Source: Glandiceps talaboti (taxonomy: Eukaryota; Hemichordata; Enteropneusta; Spengelidae). Taken from it: a stretch of 64,000 bases of DNA. The translations under genes and the position numbers were made by a program. A model generated the notes under the pieces. The model was not told where the DNA came from and did no database searches. It saw only the letters and a program-made list of their open reading frames with translations. How positions within the stretch are numbered: position 1 is the stretch's first letter; each line of letters begins with the position of its first letter. Of this stretch, positions 27,437 to 38,760 are shown one piece after another. Where the stretch lies: the NCBI RefSeq assembly GCF_964340395.1, contig NC_135552.1, positions 23,405,181-23,469,180 on the forward strand, read 5' to 3'.

Positions 27437-27476
27437 ACATACATACATACATACATACATACATACATACATACAT
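27437..27476. repeat. (CATA)n microsatellite, 40 bp
   Basis: About ten perfect CATA units. Confidence 0.95.
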
Positions 27477-28279
27477 CGTAAATAGGAAACCAACGTGTAA
27501 CAACCAAACGATGCCTGCACACCTTCGCCCCCTGCACCGACGAAGCTTACATCCGGGTTTACATATAGCGAAAATGGGAGGGAAAAGAAAACTCATTTCA
27601 AACGAAGGTATTTATATTAATTAAATTTCACCATTATTTATTGCAATGCACAGCTTCCACGACTATGTTTAGACTAATAACCCATTAGGATGCCAGTGTG
27701 AATCCGATTCCATCACTTTATAGCCGTGACCTTATCCTCAAAGGTGACTCGGTACATCTTCCCGTCCATGCTTATCAACACATGCTGTGTTAATAAATTC
27801 TAACAAATTTAAACTCGTTCCAGCTAAATGTGCAATTCAAAGCTATCTAAGTTTAGATCCAGACTCTTCTTCGTATCTCACTTTTAATATCATGAGAATA
27901 GATTCTTTTCATTATGAGTTATAAAATTGAAGTAAAACGTTCCCTTATATTGCATCATCTAAACTCTCCCCGCCTCTGATAAAGGAAATAAACGAAACGT
28001 TTTGCCAGAAGAGAATTGGCAATGCTGGCACTTAGCGAGGTTGATTTATTAGAGATGTAGAAAATGGAGTGGTAAAAGGCCGAGATGGAAAGCCTTCGGC
28101 ACATAAATATATAGATCATAAAATACTAGTTACTCAGATAGCTACCTACTCATATTAAGATATTTATGTTTCTTTGGAAATGTCAAATTTACAACAATAG
28201 CCATTTTCATTAGGGTTTAGGCCTCCAAATAGGAACTGTTTCTGGTCAGCGCACGCATCACTTAAATACCCTCGTGTCG

Positions 28280-28282
<3 letters not shown>

Positions 28283-28329
<47 letters not shown>
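28283..28329. repeat. (TG)n microsatellite, 47 bp
   Basis: Perfect TG dinucleotides. Confidence 0.95.
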
Positions 28330-28332
<3 letters not shown>

Positions 28333-29363
28333 GTTGTTTGTCCAGCCCATGCAGTCTGCAGATCCGAGGGAAACACAAAAATAACCCTCCCTACTTCAGT
28401 GAAGACAACTGCAGAACCAGTCATGAACAAGCAAATGACACGTCCCACATACAAACTTGCTAAATAAAAAGATCAGTAACTGTCATGAATAGTAGACTCA
28501 GTGACATGTTTGTTGAGAATAAAAAATAAAAAAATAAAAAAATCGCGTCGTCGCACCGTTTTAGACAAACTGTACTGACATTTTTTTTGCCTTAAAAAGT
28601 GTTTTGTTAGGTAGTATAATTTACCAGTAATATCAACAGTATTTAATAACCTGTGGATAAACATATTTTGTAGCTGTACACGATAAATGAAATCCAATCG
28701 ATTTTTGGGTCCACACCCACAAATCATTGCCTTCAACGGCGATTACGATTTCAACCTGTTTCTGTACTGCTTGTGGATAATGACGACCACTAATTAACAT
28801 ATACATATACAATGTCGAATTATTGGCATTTTAACAATTTTCAGAGAATATATTGTGGTTGTCCGATCTAAAATGATACTCCAGTTACACCAGTACAGTT
28901 TTAACGTGGTGAAATTTAAAGATTCAAAACCAACCTTTCGCTCAAAATTAAACATGCTACCACACTACCTACAAACAATATTGACATTAAATTAACATAT
29001 ACAATGTCTTTTGTTTAAAATATATAACTGACCAAGTTCTAGTGAATATATCTTTGGGTATTTGATCCCAGTTGCAGGTTTAATGTCAATTTTTAACAAT
29101 GATTATTTTCTCAGATGGTTCTCATTGTCAAGATGCTCCTAAGATGCTCCGAAAATCTCATTCAAAGACTACGATACCTGTGACAATTCAATTTATTATA
29201 CAGAAAATCTTACGACAAACGTGGTTATGTTTGTTTTTTCCTATCACCGAGTCACGATCGCGAATCCTAGTCGCTGTAGCTATGGATTACCGCTAAGCCA
29301 TGAACTATTCCCTAGCTAGCACCAAAACCTAATCAACACAAGACGCGGTTAAAATTATGAACT

Positions 29364-29381
29364 GGGGGGGGGGGGGGGGGG
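29364..29381. repeat. Poly-G run, 18 nt
   Basis: Eighteen consecutive G on the + strand. Confidence 0.95.
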
Positions 29382-29950
29382 CATTGAAAAAAAGCACAAT
29401 AAAAATGTATAAATAGCATAATGGTACCGCTATTCCGGTGTTTCGTAGACATATGGCAAAGCAATAAAAAACACAATAATTGTAATAAATATAGGTACAG
29501 ATTATGAAATGAAACAGAGATGGTGGCGTCCATTGCAGTCGGCTATTCAATCTGAAAAGACGTAATGAAATAAGCGAAAAGATGAGCTACACATACGTTG
29601 AGACAAATTAAATGTTACAGAAGAGCGATTCAATAACTTATCCCTAAATGAACCTACAATTCGATTCATTAAATTGTAGTCATCTAAACAGACCAATAAC
29701 ATTTTGAGTAAAGTACTAGTTGTCAGCTCTCTTTTTATTCAGAGAGATTACGTTGTATTTTTTTTGTCTGGTTCGCTGGGACTTTATGGTTGGTACTGAT
29801 CTGCCCTTCAAAGTCACGTAGTAAACTTAATCGTTACAAACGCTATCGTGCACTTCCAGTAATTTGCGGAATACATGAGAAATAATGAGCGTGATAATGT
29901 CTTCAGTATGAGACTGAAATCCACGTTTGTTACTCCTTCATCTGATACAC

Positions 29951-30365
29951 TTGACGCCAGTTAACCTGAACCATTACGTCGTGTGGCTCAACAGAAAGCT
30001 TACTAAATGTGTTACATTGTATCGATTGGTTCGTAAGAAAACTGACGAACATTGCTACATTGTATCAATTGGGCTCGACAGACATCTTTTTACTGACATT
30101 GCTAAATTGTATCAATTGGCTCGACTGATATCGTTTTACTAGCATTGCTAAATTGTATCTTTTTGCCTGAGAAAAAACTTTTGCTATATTTTACTGTCTG
30201 GTTCGACACCAATTGTTACATTTTAATCCTTTAATGATGTAGATCATATAACGATAGCTCATAGGCAAGACAATGTAAAAAGTGAAAGTTGGCAATTTAG
30301 CGATGTTTCTACAGTAAGTAGTTTGTCGAGTGAGGCCGCATTTTGTTCGAGGTTATAAGAATGGC
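29951..30365. mobile_element. Inverted-repeat (MITE-like) element, copy D, with amplified left-arm module
   Basis: The left end GACGCCAGTTAACCTGAACC at about 29953 is inverted at the right as GTTCGAGGTTATAAGAATGGCC (about 30344-30365). The left arm carries about four or five copies of a 45-50 bp module built on GCTACATTGTATCAATTGG and GGCTCGACAGACATCTTTTT (30000-30220). The centre has ATAACGATAGCTCATAGGC, similar to the centre of copy A (AAAGATAGCTCAC). Confidence 0.65.
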
Positions 30366-33147
30366 CTTAATAGGTGGCCTAAATTGTAAATACACCAGTG
30401 TGTATAGAAACAGACATTTGACGCATCTTTAGTAATGACCATCTATCTTTACCCAATGAAAAAACCCATAGCTTTAAGTCAAAAACTGTGATTCAAATAC
30501 AGTTATAAGCCTGTCGTCAATATATGAATGCTGTCTGACGATGATAGATGGGTACTGTTATATTTTCAAACGTCAGATCTTTTTAATCTTAGTTAAGTAT
30601 TGGTTTTTGTTTTGTTACATGTTCAATTTTGAACGACAACGGTGCCTACTGTGTTTTCACAAGTAATCAATTAATGAACATTTAAGTGGTTGTTGATGAC
30701 GTAAACAAGTCCAAGCCTTAGAGCTCTTAATTCCCATTTCTTTCTGTCTGGACTGGAGTTTATAAGTGCCGGCTTTTGGAATAATTTATGAGGGTGTATG
30801 GACAGGAAACGATTCAGTCTAGAAGAAAATTATTCTAACATGATTATATTAATTGTGTCAAAATTGGCGCCCGTAACCAAATGTTCTAAAATGTAGCTAT
30901 TTATCAGAATTGATTTTCAATGTTGACTGACTAGTCACCTGTTATCAACAATTATCAAAGGGCCACTACTGGCAAATGCTTGGCCAAACAGAAGTTAACG
31001 GAACTTAAGAGCTACAACGATGGTAAATCGCCATGCATTCCAACGCCATTACAAATGTCAACTTTTGCAACCAAGGGTTTATAAAGAAGAATCCATCGCG
31101 GCCCCCTATCTCTATATGATTATGTGTCTACCTTTTATAGGTCAAGACTCAGACATCGTAAACGTCACTGTCGGAGTGCTCTAATTTTTGTATTTCAATA
31201 CGATTTTAGAGAAAAAAAATATTGCTATAGAGAGTACCGTGGACCTTGACTATGTCCTGAAAGCATTCTTTTCAGTTCGACAACTAATCGAAACATTTCC
31301 ATTATCATGCAAGACAATAAAACCACAGTTTACGTAGACTTTTACCATCAAATCAAGTGGAGCGTGGACAACCGTTTGCTTTGCATCACACATTTAATGT
31401 CATTTGTCTCCAATTGGAAACGACAGTGGCTTTTAACTTCTCTTTTTCGCAACTTCTCAACAAAAATACCCGGATGTTGTAAAAAAAACAAGGCGGCTAT
31501 TTGTCAGAAAGGTATCGCACTACATTGCTTAATAGCATATATCTTTTTAGCATGTAGTGTCAAGAAAGTTGCCCTTTATTTTTGACATTGCAGGTTACCG
31601 ACTTAAACTACGTATTGTGTATGTAACCTTTTTATAGATTCTATATTTAAACTTGAAGAACCAGCAGTGATTCCCCCAAAATTAGCATATTCTATTTTCT
31701 AATTTTACTTTCAAATGAAACACACGCAGCACATTTCGCTGTATGAGTACCACCAACTTTGTTTGAGATGTTCCGAAATGTCATAAGCAAACAGAGCATT
31801 GACCGAATACTGAAATATCGTTCAAATTAATTATCGAACCATTGAAATTCCTACCACATACGGGTTTTCTTATTAGCAAATAATATACACAGTGGGTATA
31901 TACAGAGCTCCTTTCAGAGATTATATTATTAACTCTAACTCTATATGAACATATTTTGTAACCAGACCATAATTTCCGGATCGTCGCCAAAAATATGATT
32001 TATTTTTTATTTTAGATTTATTATAATAGGGAATTCTGCATTTATACTATCAGAGCGTGACTGGGCAACTGTAATGTGTTTGTTCTCAATCATAACACTC
32101 TCTAATCTAGCGAAATGTGGGTGAATTCTGTCAAATATCAGCAATAAACTCTTCCATGTCCTACGGTCAGAAATATGATTGTTCAAATAACAAGAATATG
32201 GTAATATATATGAACTAAAAAGTACAAGGGGCTTATTGAAATCGATATAGGATTAATATAAAATAAGCTTTCCAAATATTATGTATTTATATTTGAGTAG
32301 TGTAATTTATTTTTACTCAAAATATGTAATTTGATATTCATTCTGTAATTTCACCTTCTATGATTCATGAAATTGGTTTACATTTTATATAATCCATTGC
32401 CGGATCTCTACAATGCAAATGATGTGTTTCGACTTGCTTTCCTTGTCACATGGTTCGTTACTAAACTATTATCCATTTGTGTTCGTACACTTTATTTTAT
32501 ATTCATATTAAAATTAGTGTTCATTCCATGTGAAATAAAATAGTGTTCATTTCATGTTCCATTTATCCATTCACAGTGAACAGTGATTTGAATGTGATAG
32601 CGTTAGTGCAAATATAGATGTGATTAACATCTCACCTCTTTACCATGTACGATCTCTGAAATGTACACATACACCGAACCTGTGCAACAAATTAGGTTTT
32701 TCACGCTTGGTTAGAGTCAGAAATTGACATCTAAATGTAAACGAACTGGGAGAATTAAATGAAACGTGATTTCTATACGGATGTAATATGAACTTTCGTA
32801 CAAAACAAGAAAACTTTATGGTGTGCATGAGCTTACAATGTTGTAGTATGGGTAAGAAATGTGTATTCATGTCGGATCTGAAACAAAAAATAGAAAACAA
32901 CATAGACCAATACATAGATGTTATTTGACATAGCTAGTCCGAATATTTGTCTAGCCTCGATTTACGTCAATGGCTGAATTATTTCGCTTTGTGTTAACGT
33001 CACGTGACTGATCGCATGGATGTGAAAGCTGCTTCCTCCTTTCCGGCTTATGGTAGGTTTCTCCTTCCATACACTAATTACCTCTCGTCACTTTCTGTGT
33101 AAATCCATTGTCTCTTTACACACTAATTGGTACCCATCAATGTACAC
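30366..33147. other. Intron 2 interior, no gene seen
   Basis: AT-rich unique DNA with anonymous frames of at most 92 codons. Nothing matches a known domain. Confidence 0.5.
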
Positions 33148-33537
33148 TTAATGTCCCTCTGGTCTATTCATGTTCTGCCACTGCTGATTTCTGATTTCAC
33201 GCTCTTTCCCCCAAGCGATTTCCTCTAGCATGGTTTTTAGTTGTCTCCCACTTTCTCCATTGCAGGATGCATCGTAGTCTTTACACTTAATTATACAGAT
33301 GCCGCCACACATGTATTCCCAACGGGTTTTGTCTTTTGGGGGACACCACCAAGTTCCTGAGGGCGTTGTAGGTGCATTGACACCAACTGAATTTTGTGCC
33401 TGTTATGCATTCTGGCAAATTGTTCACAAAGACCGTTGGGCACAGGGGAGCAAAGCCATACAAGAGAACCATGCCTTTTGCATGGATACGATCAATCTAT
33501 CATTTCAGAAGTATTTGTCAACAACCACTTGACGCCA
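33148..33537 (-). pseudogene. Decayed unidentified ORF, antisense in intron 2
   Basis: One minus-strand frame reads protein-like sequence from about 33537 down to a TAA at 33148-33150. It is broken by stops at 33505-33507 (TGA), 33424-33426 (TGA) and 33403-33405 (TAA). Each could be a single transition away from a Trp or Gln/Arg codon. The last 84 codons (33402-33151) are open and rich in Cys and Trp, with GTWWCPPKDKTRWEYMCGG and CKDYDASCNGESG. It ends in a charged stretch with KEREI and NQQWQ. I do not recognise the family. It could be a transposon-derived fragment, a retro-copied exon or a chance frame. Confidence 0.3.
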
Positions 33538-33918
33538 TTAACGTCAAGTCCAGTCTGTGTGAGTGTCGTCTGTTACTTCCCCGTATATTTGGACAAGGTA
33601 TCTCCTTGCATAATAGTTTGATGTAATATGTTTACTTAATGATTAAAAGTGACCAATACTGTTTTCCCAGTTTGCTTACAATTCACTTCCGGTGCGTACA
33701 CTAATACACGTTCTACCCTGAGATAATCCATAGACTTTCGTGTAGGGGCTATGGTTTACGGTAGGGAGTGGGTTACAAATAATGAAGCCGTGTGGTAGGC
33801 AAACATGGTGAAATTGTTTTATTATAAATACGTCACCCATTTCCCATTCACATTACCACGTCAATAAATAGCTAGGTCACAATAGTAACATATCGATTTT
33901 TCTTTTTCTTTTTTCTAG

Positions 33919-34688
33919 CATCACTGCTATCCTGTATTCCAGTTGCGTGGTATCGACAGCTGCAGTACATGGAATGGTATGGACTTCGACCATTTTGTAT
34001 TGAGGCATGGCCGTCTGCACAATGGAACATCGGTTGGTATCTCTACATGTTCCTTGCTGCATATCTAGCTCCCCTGCTGATCATCTCGGTATGCATGGCA
34101 ATGATTCTCCGCCTTGTCTGGAATTCGTCAACTTTATTCAAAACTACTCAATCGAAAGCACAGCGAGCTCGACAGCGTCAGAAAATCCGCAAGACTCGCA
34201 TGGTGTGCGTTGTTATTCTTATTTTTGCTGTTTGTTGGTTACCGGTTCACATAATGAATATCTTGGTAATTGTTGCGAATATAAGCCCAGACAACCTAAC
34301 AATATATGCGTTCCAGCTGTTCGGAAACTGTTTATCGTACGCGAATTCGTGCGTGAACCCAATTGTCTATGCCTTCATGAGTGAAAACTTTCGACGTCGT
34401 TTTCTAGAAGCCTTCTCGTGTTGTTTACCGCAAAGGGAACGACAGACACTATCAAGGAGTCGTGGAACTATCATCATCGCAATGACTGATGGGAAGTCCA
34501 TTTATACTCGGAGAAGTCATTCATCAGCGAAAAGAATGCCATCGAGTATTGACCATTGTGAAGTTACTGTTAGTGAGTCAGCTAATTGTAACCATTTCAC
34601 TAGTGATTCCGAAGATAGCTTAGGAGCAGATAGTCCGTGTATGAGACGTAATGGCAGACACTATCGACAGCGTGCAGCACGTCTTTGA
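33919..34688 (+). CDS. KISS1R-like: Coding exon 3: rest of TM4 to C-terminus (residues 203-458)
   Basis: The acceptor is a long pyrimidine tract ending TTTTTTCTAG (AG at 33917-33918). The first two bases complete Ala203 with the G from exon 2. TM4 finishes at about 212. ECL2 contains C229 followed by EAWPS. TM5 is about 241-266 with P254. ICL3 is rich in Lys and Arg (about 269-297). TM6 is about 298-322 with CWLP at 308-311. TM7 is about 331-354 with NPIVY at 349-353, followed by helix 8 (FRRRF) and the Cys pair 370-371. The cytoplasmic tail (372-458) is rich in Ser, Thr and Arg, with acidic-serine stretches that could be phosphorylated for arrestin binding (inferred). The stop is TGA at 34686-34688. 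An internal Met at 33969 is not the start; the upstream codons are needed to finish TM4. Confidence 0.95.
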
Positions 34689-35130
34689 AAGATTTCTATC
34701 TCTTAAAAGGAACAGAAAACCCCAATAATTGCGTCAATATTTCAATAAGCATCAACTCGACTGACAGGAAATGGATGATAATCAGTGAACAGCGATTTGT
34801 CATGTACTTATTCTGGATTTGACTGATATCACAGACCCTTCAAGTGAAAACCGTCGCCATAGTAATCATTCTTGAAATGTTGCAATTACCATTTTTAGAG
34901 AAATAGAACGAAATTATATGTCTTGATAACCGCTCACTTTTAATTCTTCTGTAGTATTTGCGTTTCACCAATTTTCGTATTATAAAATATTACAATAATT
35001 TCCTTTTCTTACTTCACAAACATTTCTTGGTGACCATGAATTAATGTACACTGTACATACGTCTGTCTAATAATCTGTTATGTGAATTCGTGCTTTGAAG
35101 TAAAAAAAATAAATCCACGTTTTTTGAGTG
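34689..35130 (+). other. 3' UTR with AATAAA polyadenylation signal
   Basis: AT-rich sequence follows the receptor stop. A canonical AATAAA lies at 35108-35113, about 420 nt past the TGA, and is the first clear signal. The true cleavage site would be about 10-30 nt further on. Longer alternative 3' ends cannot be excluded. Confidence 0.5.
35108..35113 (+). terminator. Candidate polyadenylation signal AATAAA
   Basis: A perfect hexamer lies downstream of the receptor stop codon on the coding strand and is followed by a T-rich stretch (ACGTTTTTTG). Confidence 0.45.
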
Positions 35131-35627
35131 AATGATAAAAATAATCAATACAAGGCCTAAAACAATTGTTTGGTTCCGGTTACCCGACCCCACCCAGTTT
35201 TTCACTGCCGACCTTAAACATTTTTTATGTATTCGAGAAAAACAAATCGCGAAAATTGAGAAGTCTAGCGAGATATAGTGGATGTGGAAACTGACATCAG
35301 CTTAAAAAGACAATATAAAACTGTTCTTCCATTTTGTATTGGATGTACATCTGATGGGAACAAACCAACACCACAGAGACCATATGGAAAGCAACGGAAA
35401 ACATACGTACCTGAACGAGACACTCACATATGGCAAAAGAAAACAAATCAACAAATCTACCTACCCACCTATTCTAAAATTGAACGTAATCGGAACCATG
35501 CATTGTTTAGGCCCAATCACGGCATGTAATTACTTTCTTTCTTTTTTTATACAAACTGTTATTAAATCACACAAATAGACAGTTGATAAATTCATCAGCA
35601 AACAATAGCTATGGCATTTAACTTTCA

Positions 35628-35686
<59 letters not shown>
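35628..35686. repeat. (AGT)n trinucleotide array
   Basis: About nineteen TAG/AGT units, near-perfect. Confidence 0.95.
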
Positions 35687-35747
35687 ATACTATGGTATTT
35701 AATACATAAACTAGGTCATCTCTGTGTTTTAATAATTTCAGGCTTAA

Positions 35748-36109
35748 AGTAACCATGTGGATGACAAACAGGTATCTATGTTGGATTTTTTATTCATAGA
35801 ACAACTCTGCTATGTTTTTATACTTGAAAACGAATGTGAAACAACATATACCAAGTCCTTTTTTTTATAACTCAATAAATTGCAAAAAAAAGCTAGCAAG
35901 TGTCTGAAAAAGGGTGTTATTGTACGTACACTAACAAACATTCTACAAGTTTGTTTTTCAGTTTTGGCAATTTATTGAGTTAGAAACCAGGATTTAGTAT
36001 AATTATGTTGTTTCACATATTCTTTTTCAAGTATACAAACATAGTAGAGTTGTTTTACGAATAAAAATCCGAAATAAATACCGATTTGTTATCCATATCC
36101 ATGGTCACT
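35748..36109. mobile_element. Spacer-less large palindrome (foldback MITE) flanked by TTAA
   Basis: The two halves are inverted copies around a centre at GTACGTAC (about 35922-35929). AGTAACCAT and CAAACAGGTAT at the left match ATGGTCACT and ATACCGATTTG at the right. ATACTTGAAAACGAATGTGA matches the complement of TCACATATTCTTTTTCAAGT. TAACTCAATAAATTGC matches GCAATTTATTGAGTTA. TTAA lies immediately outside or at both ends (35744-35747 and about 36109-36112), which would fit a piggyBac-type target site; that assignment is inferred. Confidence 0.7.
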
Positions 36110-37023
36110 TAATTTACTTCTGAATCAAAGTCCAGAAGAAGAGTAATGGTGAACTATCACGTCTGGCAAAGAAAAGAAAAAAAAAGAATTCTAATCTCTT
36201 GTTTATACTAGAAGAACTCTTAAAGTACATCAAACCTAGTTTACATCACTTTTGTAGTTCCATTCTTTGTAAAGTTTCGATTCATTAAGAGCTCGATCAA
36301 ATATAGTCTTAGCATAGAAATCATTTTTAGGAGGTTGTTTCGCTTCCAAAATATTTTTTACAAATTCACATGATTGTGCTTAGTAAATTTCTGACACACC
36401 AATTATACAGTGAGATTGCAGACTGTCATATTTGTTGTTCTTATTACAGCTTGTGTGTTACGTAATGCTAATTTCTTAGGCACGTTTAGTTATTTGTTTA
36501 CTACGTACCAGGGGAGCTCATAACTGGTCTAAGAAATAAGGTATGGACAATTCATTCTTAAGATATAGGTCAGGTAGTCTATGATATATTGTATATGGAT
36601 GACAAATGACATATTTCTAAATAGCTAACGACAATTAGATATTTTGAAGCAGATCGATTATATCGGATTTAAGTATAAAACTAAGATAAGAAAGGTTGTC
36701 AAAAAAGATTTATTATAGGTGAAGGTTTTCAGGAAAGTACAATGATCTATTTGCTAGATATATTCTAGATGTGAAGACCGATAGCCCTACTCACAGACCT
36801 AACTTCTGTCAATACACTTTTCTAAGAACACACGTGACATTTCTCTGCACAATACAGTCTAGAAAATGAGACAGTAACCGCTCTTAGACTTAAAAAAAAG
36901 AACATTGCGAATAAGCCATGTAATTATTTGTTGAGATATGATTTTCACACACAAAATATTATTCACGTTGTAAATGCTATCAGCCATTAAATATGATTAT
37001 CACGCTTTTTGAGATTCCGTATT

Positions 37024-37078
37024 GTATGTATGTATGTATGTATGTATGTATGTATGTATGTATGTATGTATGTATGCA

Positions 37079-37109
<31 letters not shown>

Positions 37110-37144
37110 GCTGTTGCTGTTGTTGTTGTTGTTGTTGTTGTTGT
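37024..37144. repeat. (TATG)n followed by (TTG)n
   Basis: About 53 bp of tetranucleotide units abut about 64 bp of TTG units with two CTG variants. Confidence 0.95.
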
Positions 37145-37277
37145 CGAGATACATCCAAAGTCGAAGTCATTAGGTCGCAGTAATTCGCATCTAAGTGCTT
37201 CTTACAAGGTTGAGATCAGTACTTCCATCATATGCTGTCTGACTGTGACGACATAAGGTTCTATTCCGGTCTTAAGC

Positions 37278-37297
37278 CCCCCCCCCCCACCCCACCA
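37278..37297. repeat. C-rich run
   Basis: About ten consecutive C, then CACCCCACC. Confidence 0.9.
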
Positions 37298-38570
37298 ACC
37301 TCTATCTTTCCCTGCTTGTACTGATACTTTTCTTCATGGTTTTCTTAATGCAGTCAATGAAAATACGGGTCACCTAAGGGACCCTGTCGCTACGAGTTGA
37401 CAAACGAGTAGAGACAAAACATTTTAGTCACCAGTATTTTTTTTCCTGCTGGATAAAGCATTGTATTTGTGAATAAGATAATTAATCTCCGCAAGCATAA
37501 TTAAAAAAGGAAGAAAAACAAGTGGAAAAATAAGTGCGTTTTGAACGTCCTTTTCTTGTATATTGAGCACCTCGGGACCAATTAGACACGCTTTGTGACG
37601 TAGAACATCTAGGTATAAATTCCATATTTTGTATTAGAACGCGTTCAATTTATGATCTTATGATATCTCGCATACAACACATTTCGCAGTCAACGTACAT
37701 GTCGTCGTGTATATTTGAGTCAGCTGGAGCCGTACGGTCTACATATCTTTATTGTTTCAATTACTGAGAGACGTCCTTATCGTTCCAACGTCAGTCTGGT
37801 CAATATTCTTTCATTACTTTCCCCCGCTGTCATCTCCAGTTTCTCCTAGATGCAACAACATCGTGTTGAAAACAGAATTCTCTTTTTGTAACATGTCATA
37901 CGGTATGGCTTTCACGTCGACATCCATTCCACTTACTTTGTCGAGTACGGTCTTCTTGGTAATCGAATTCACAAACTAATAGGAAGATTAAAATTCCATT
38001 GACCACCGGGTCAAACCAATCATAGTACTGCAAATCGTCCCCTATCTTCTCTAATATAGGATTGATACTGTTATCGCATTTGTTTATCATGTACATGATT
38101 TGAATTTTACAGCAAATCCAAACGTTAAATGAACGATGGTATATGTTCATTCAAAACAACTTTTTGATGTTTTATAGTTTGAGCTATAGTTGGTGTCATT
38201 ACAAATCTAGTTTACAGGCTTTGCGTTTGTTAGCTTTAGGTACCATCCCTATTCCATCATTCCTATACTTTGCTGAATGCAAAGGCGGTGTGAATTATTT
38301 CCTTTGACGAGTTATAAAAATAGGAGGTCAAAAAGCATTCCAAACATTTCAACTATATTTGGGATAATTGGATTTCAAAAAACCTGTAAGAAATGTCTTT
38401 GAATTCTTAGAACGATTTCTTTAACAAAATAAATTGTATGTGCTTATGTCTGTTTTATGTAAATAATCAAGAGAAATAACAGTCACACGAAGTGTCAGAC
38501 TTTATACATATTATCTCTTTTAAATAACCTTTATGCAATTAGGACTCCATAAATGGCATACAATATAAGA

Positions 38571-38760
38571 AGGGAACTTGGTCCAGGGTCAAAAGATTGA
38601 CGCCCCTACAAACTGGTACATGGTCAACTGAGTTTAACTCTTAGAACTATGAGCATGATCAAACGAACTGTGTCTCTCTAAAATGTGGGAGAGTCAAATT
38701 ATTTTTTGCCCTAGAACTAGGTATAGGGTCAACATAGTTGTATCCCTAGAACTTGGAACA
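38571..38760. repeat. Degenerate 35-37 bp minisatellite, about five units
   Basis: Units have the form (C)CCTAGAACTnGGTA(n)AGGGTCAAC followed by a GTTGTAT-like tail. Recognisable unit starts are GGGAACTTGGTCCAGGGTCA, CCCTACAAACTGGTACATGG, TCTTAGAACTATGAGCATGA, CTCTAAAATGTGGGAGAGTC, CCCTAGAACTAGGTATAGGG and CCCTAGAACTTGG. Divergence between units is high. Confidence 0.65.

Noticed and set aside
33969-34688. Receptor exon 3 as a stand-alone 239-residue protein starting at 33969
   Set aside because: The frame continues upstream to a strong acceptor at 33918. Starting at 33969 would lose TM1-TM4.
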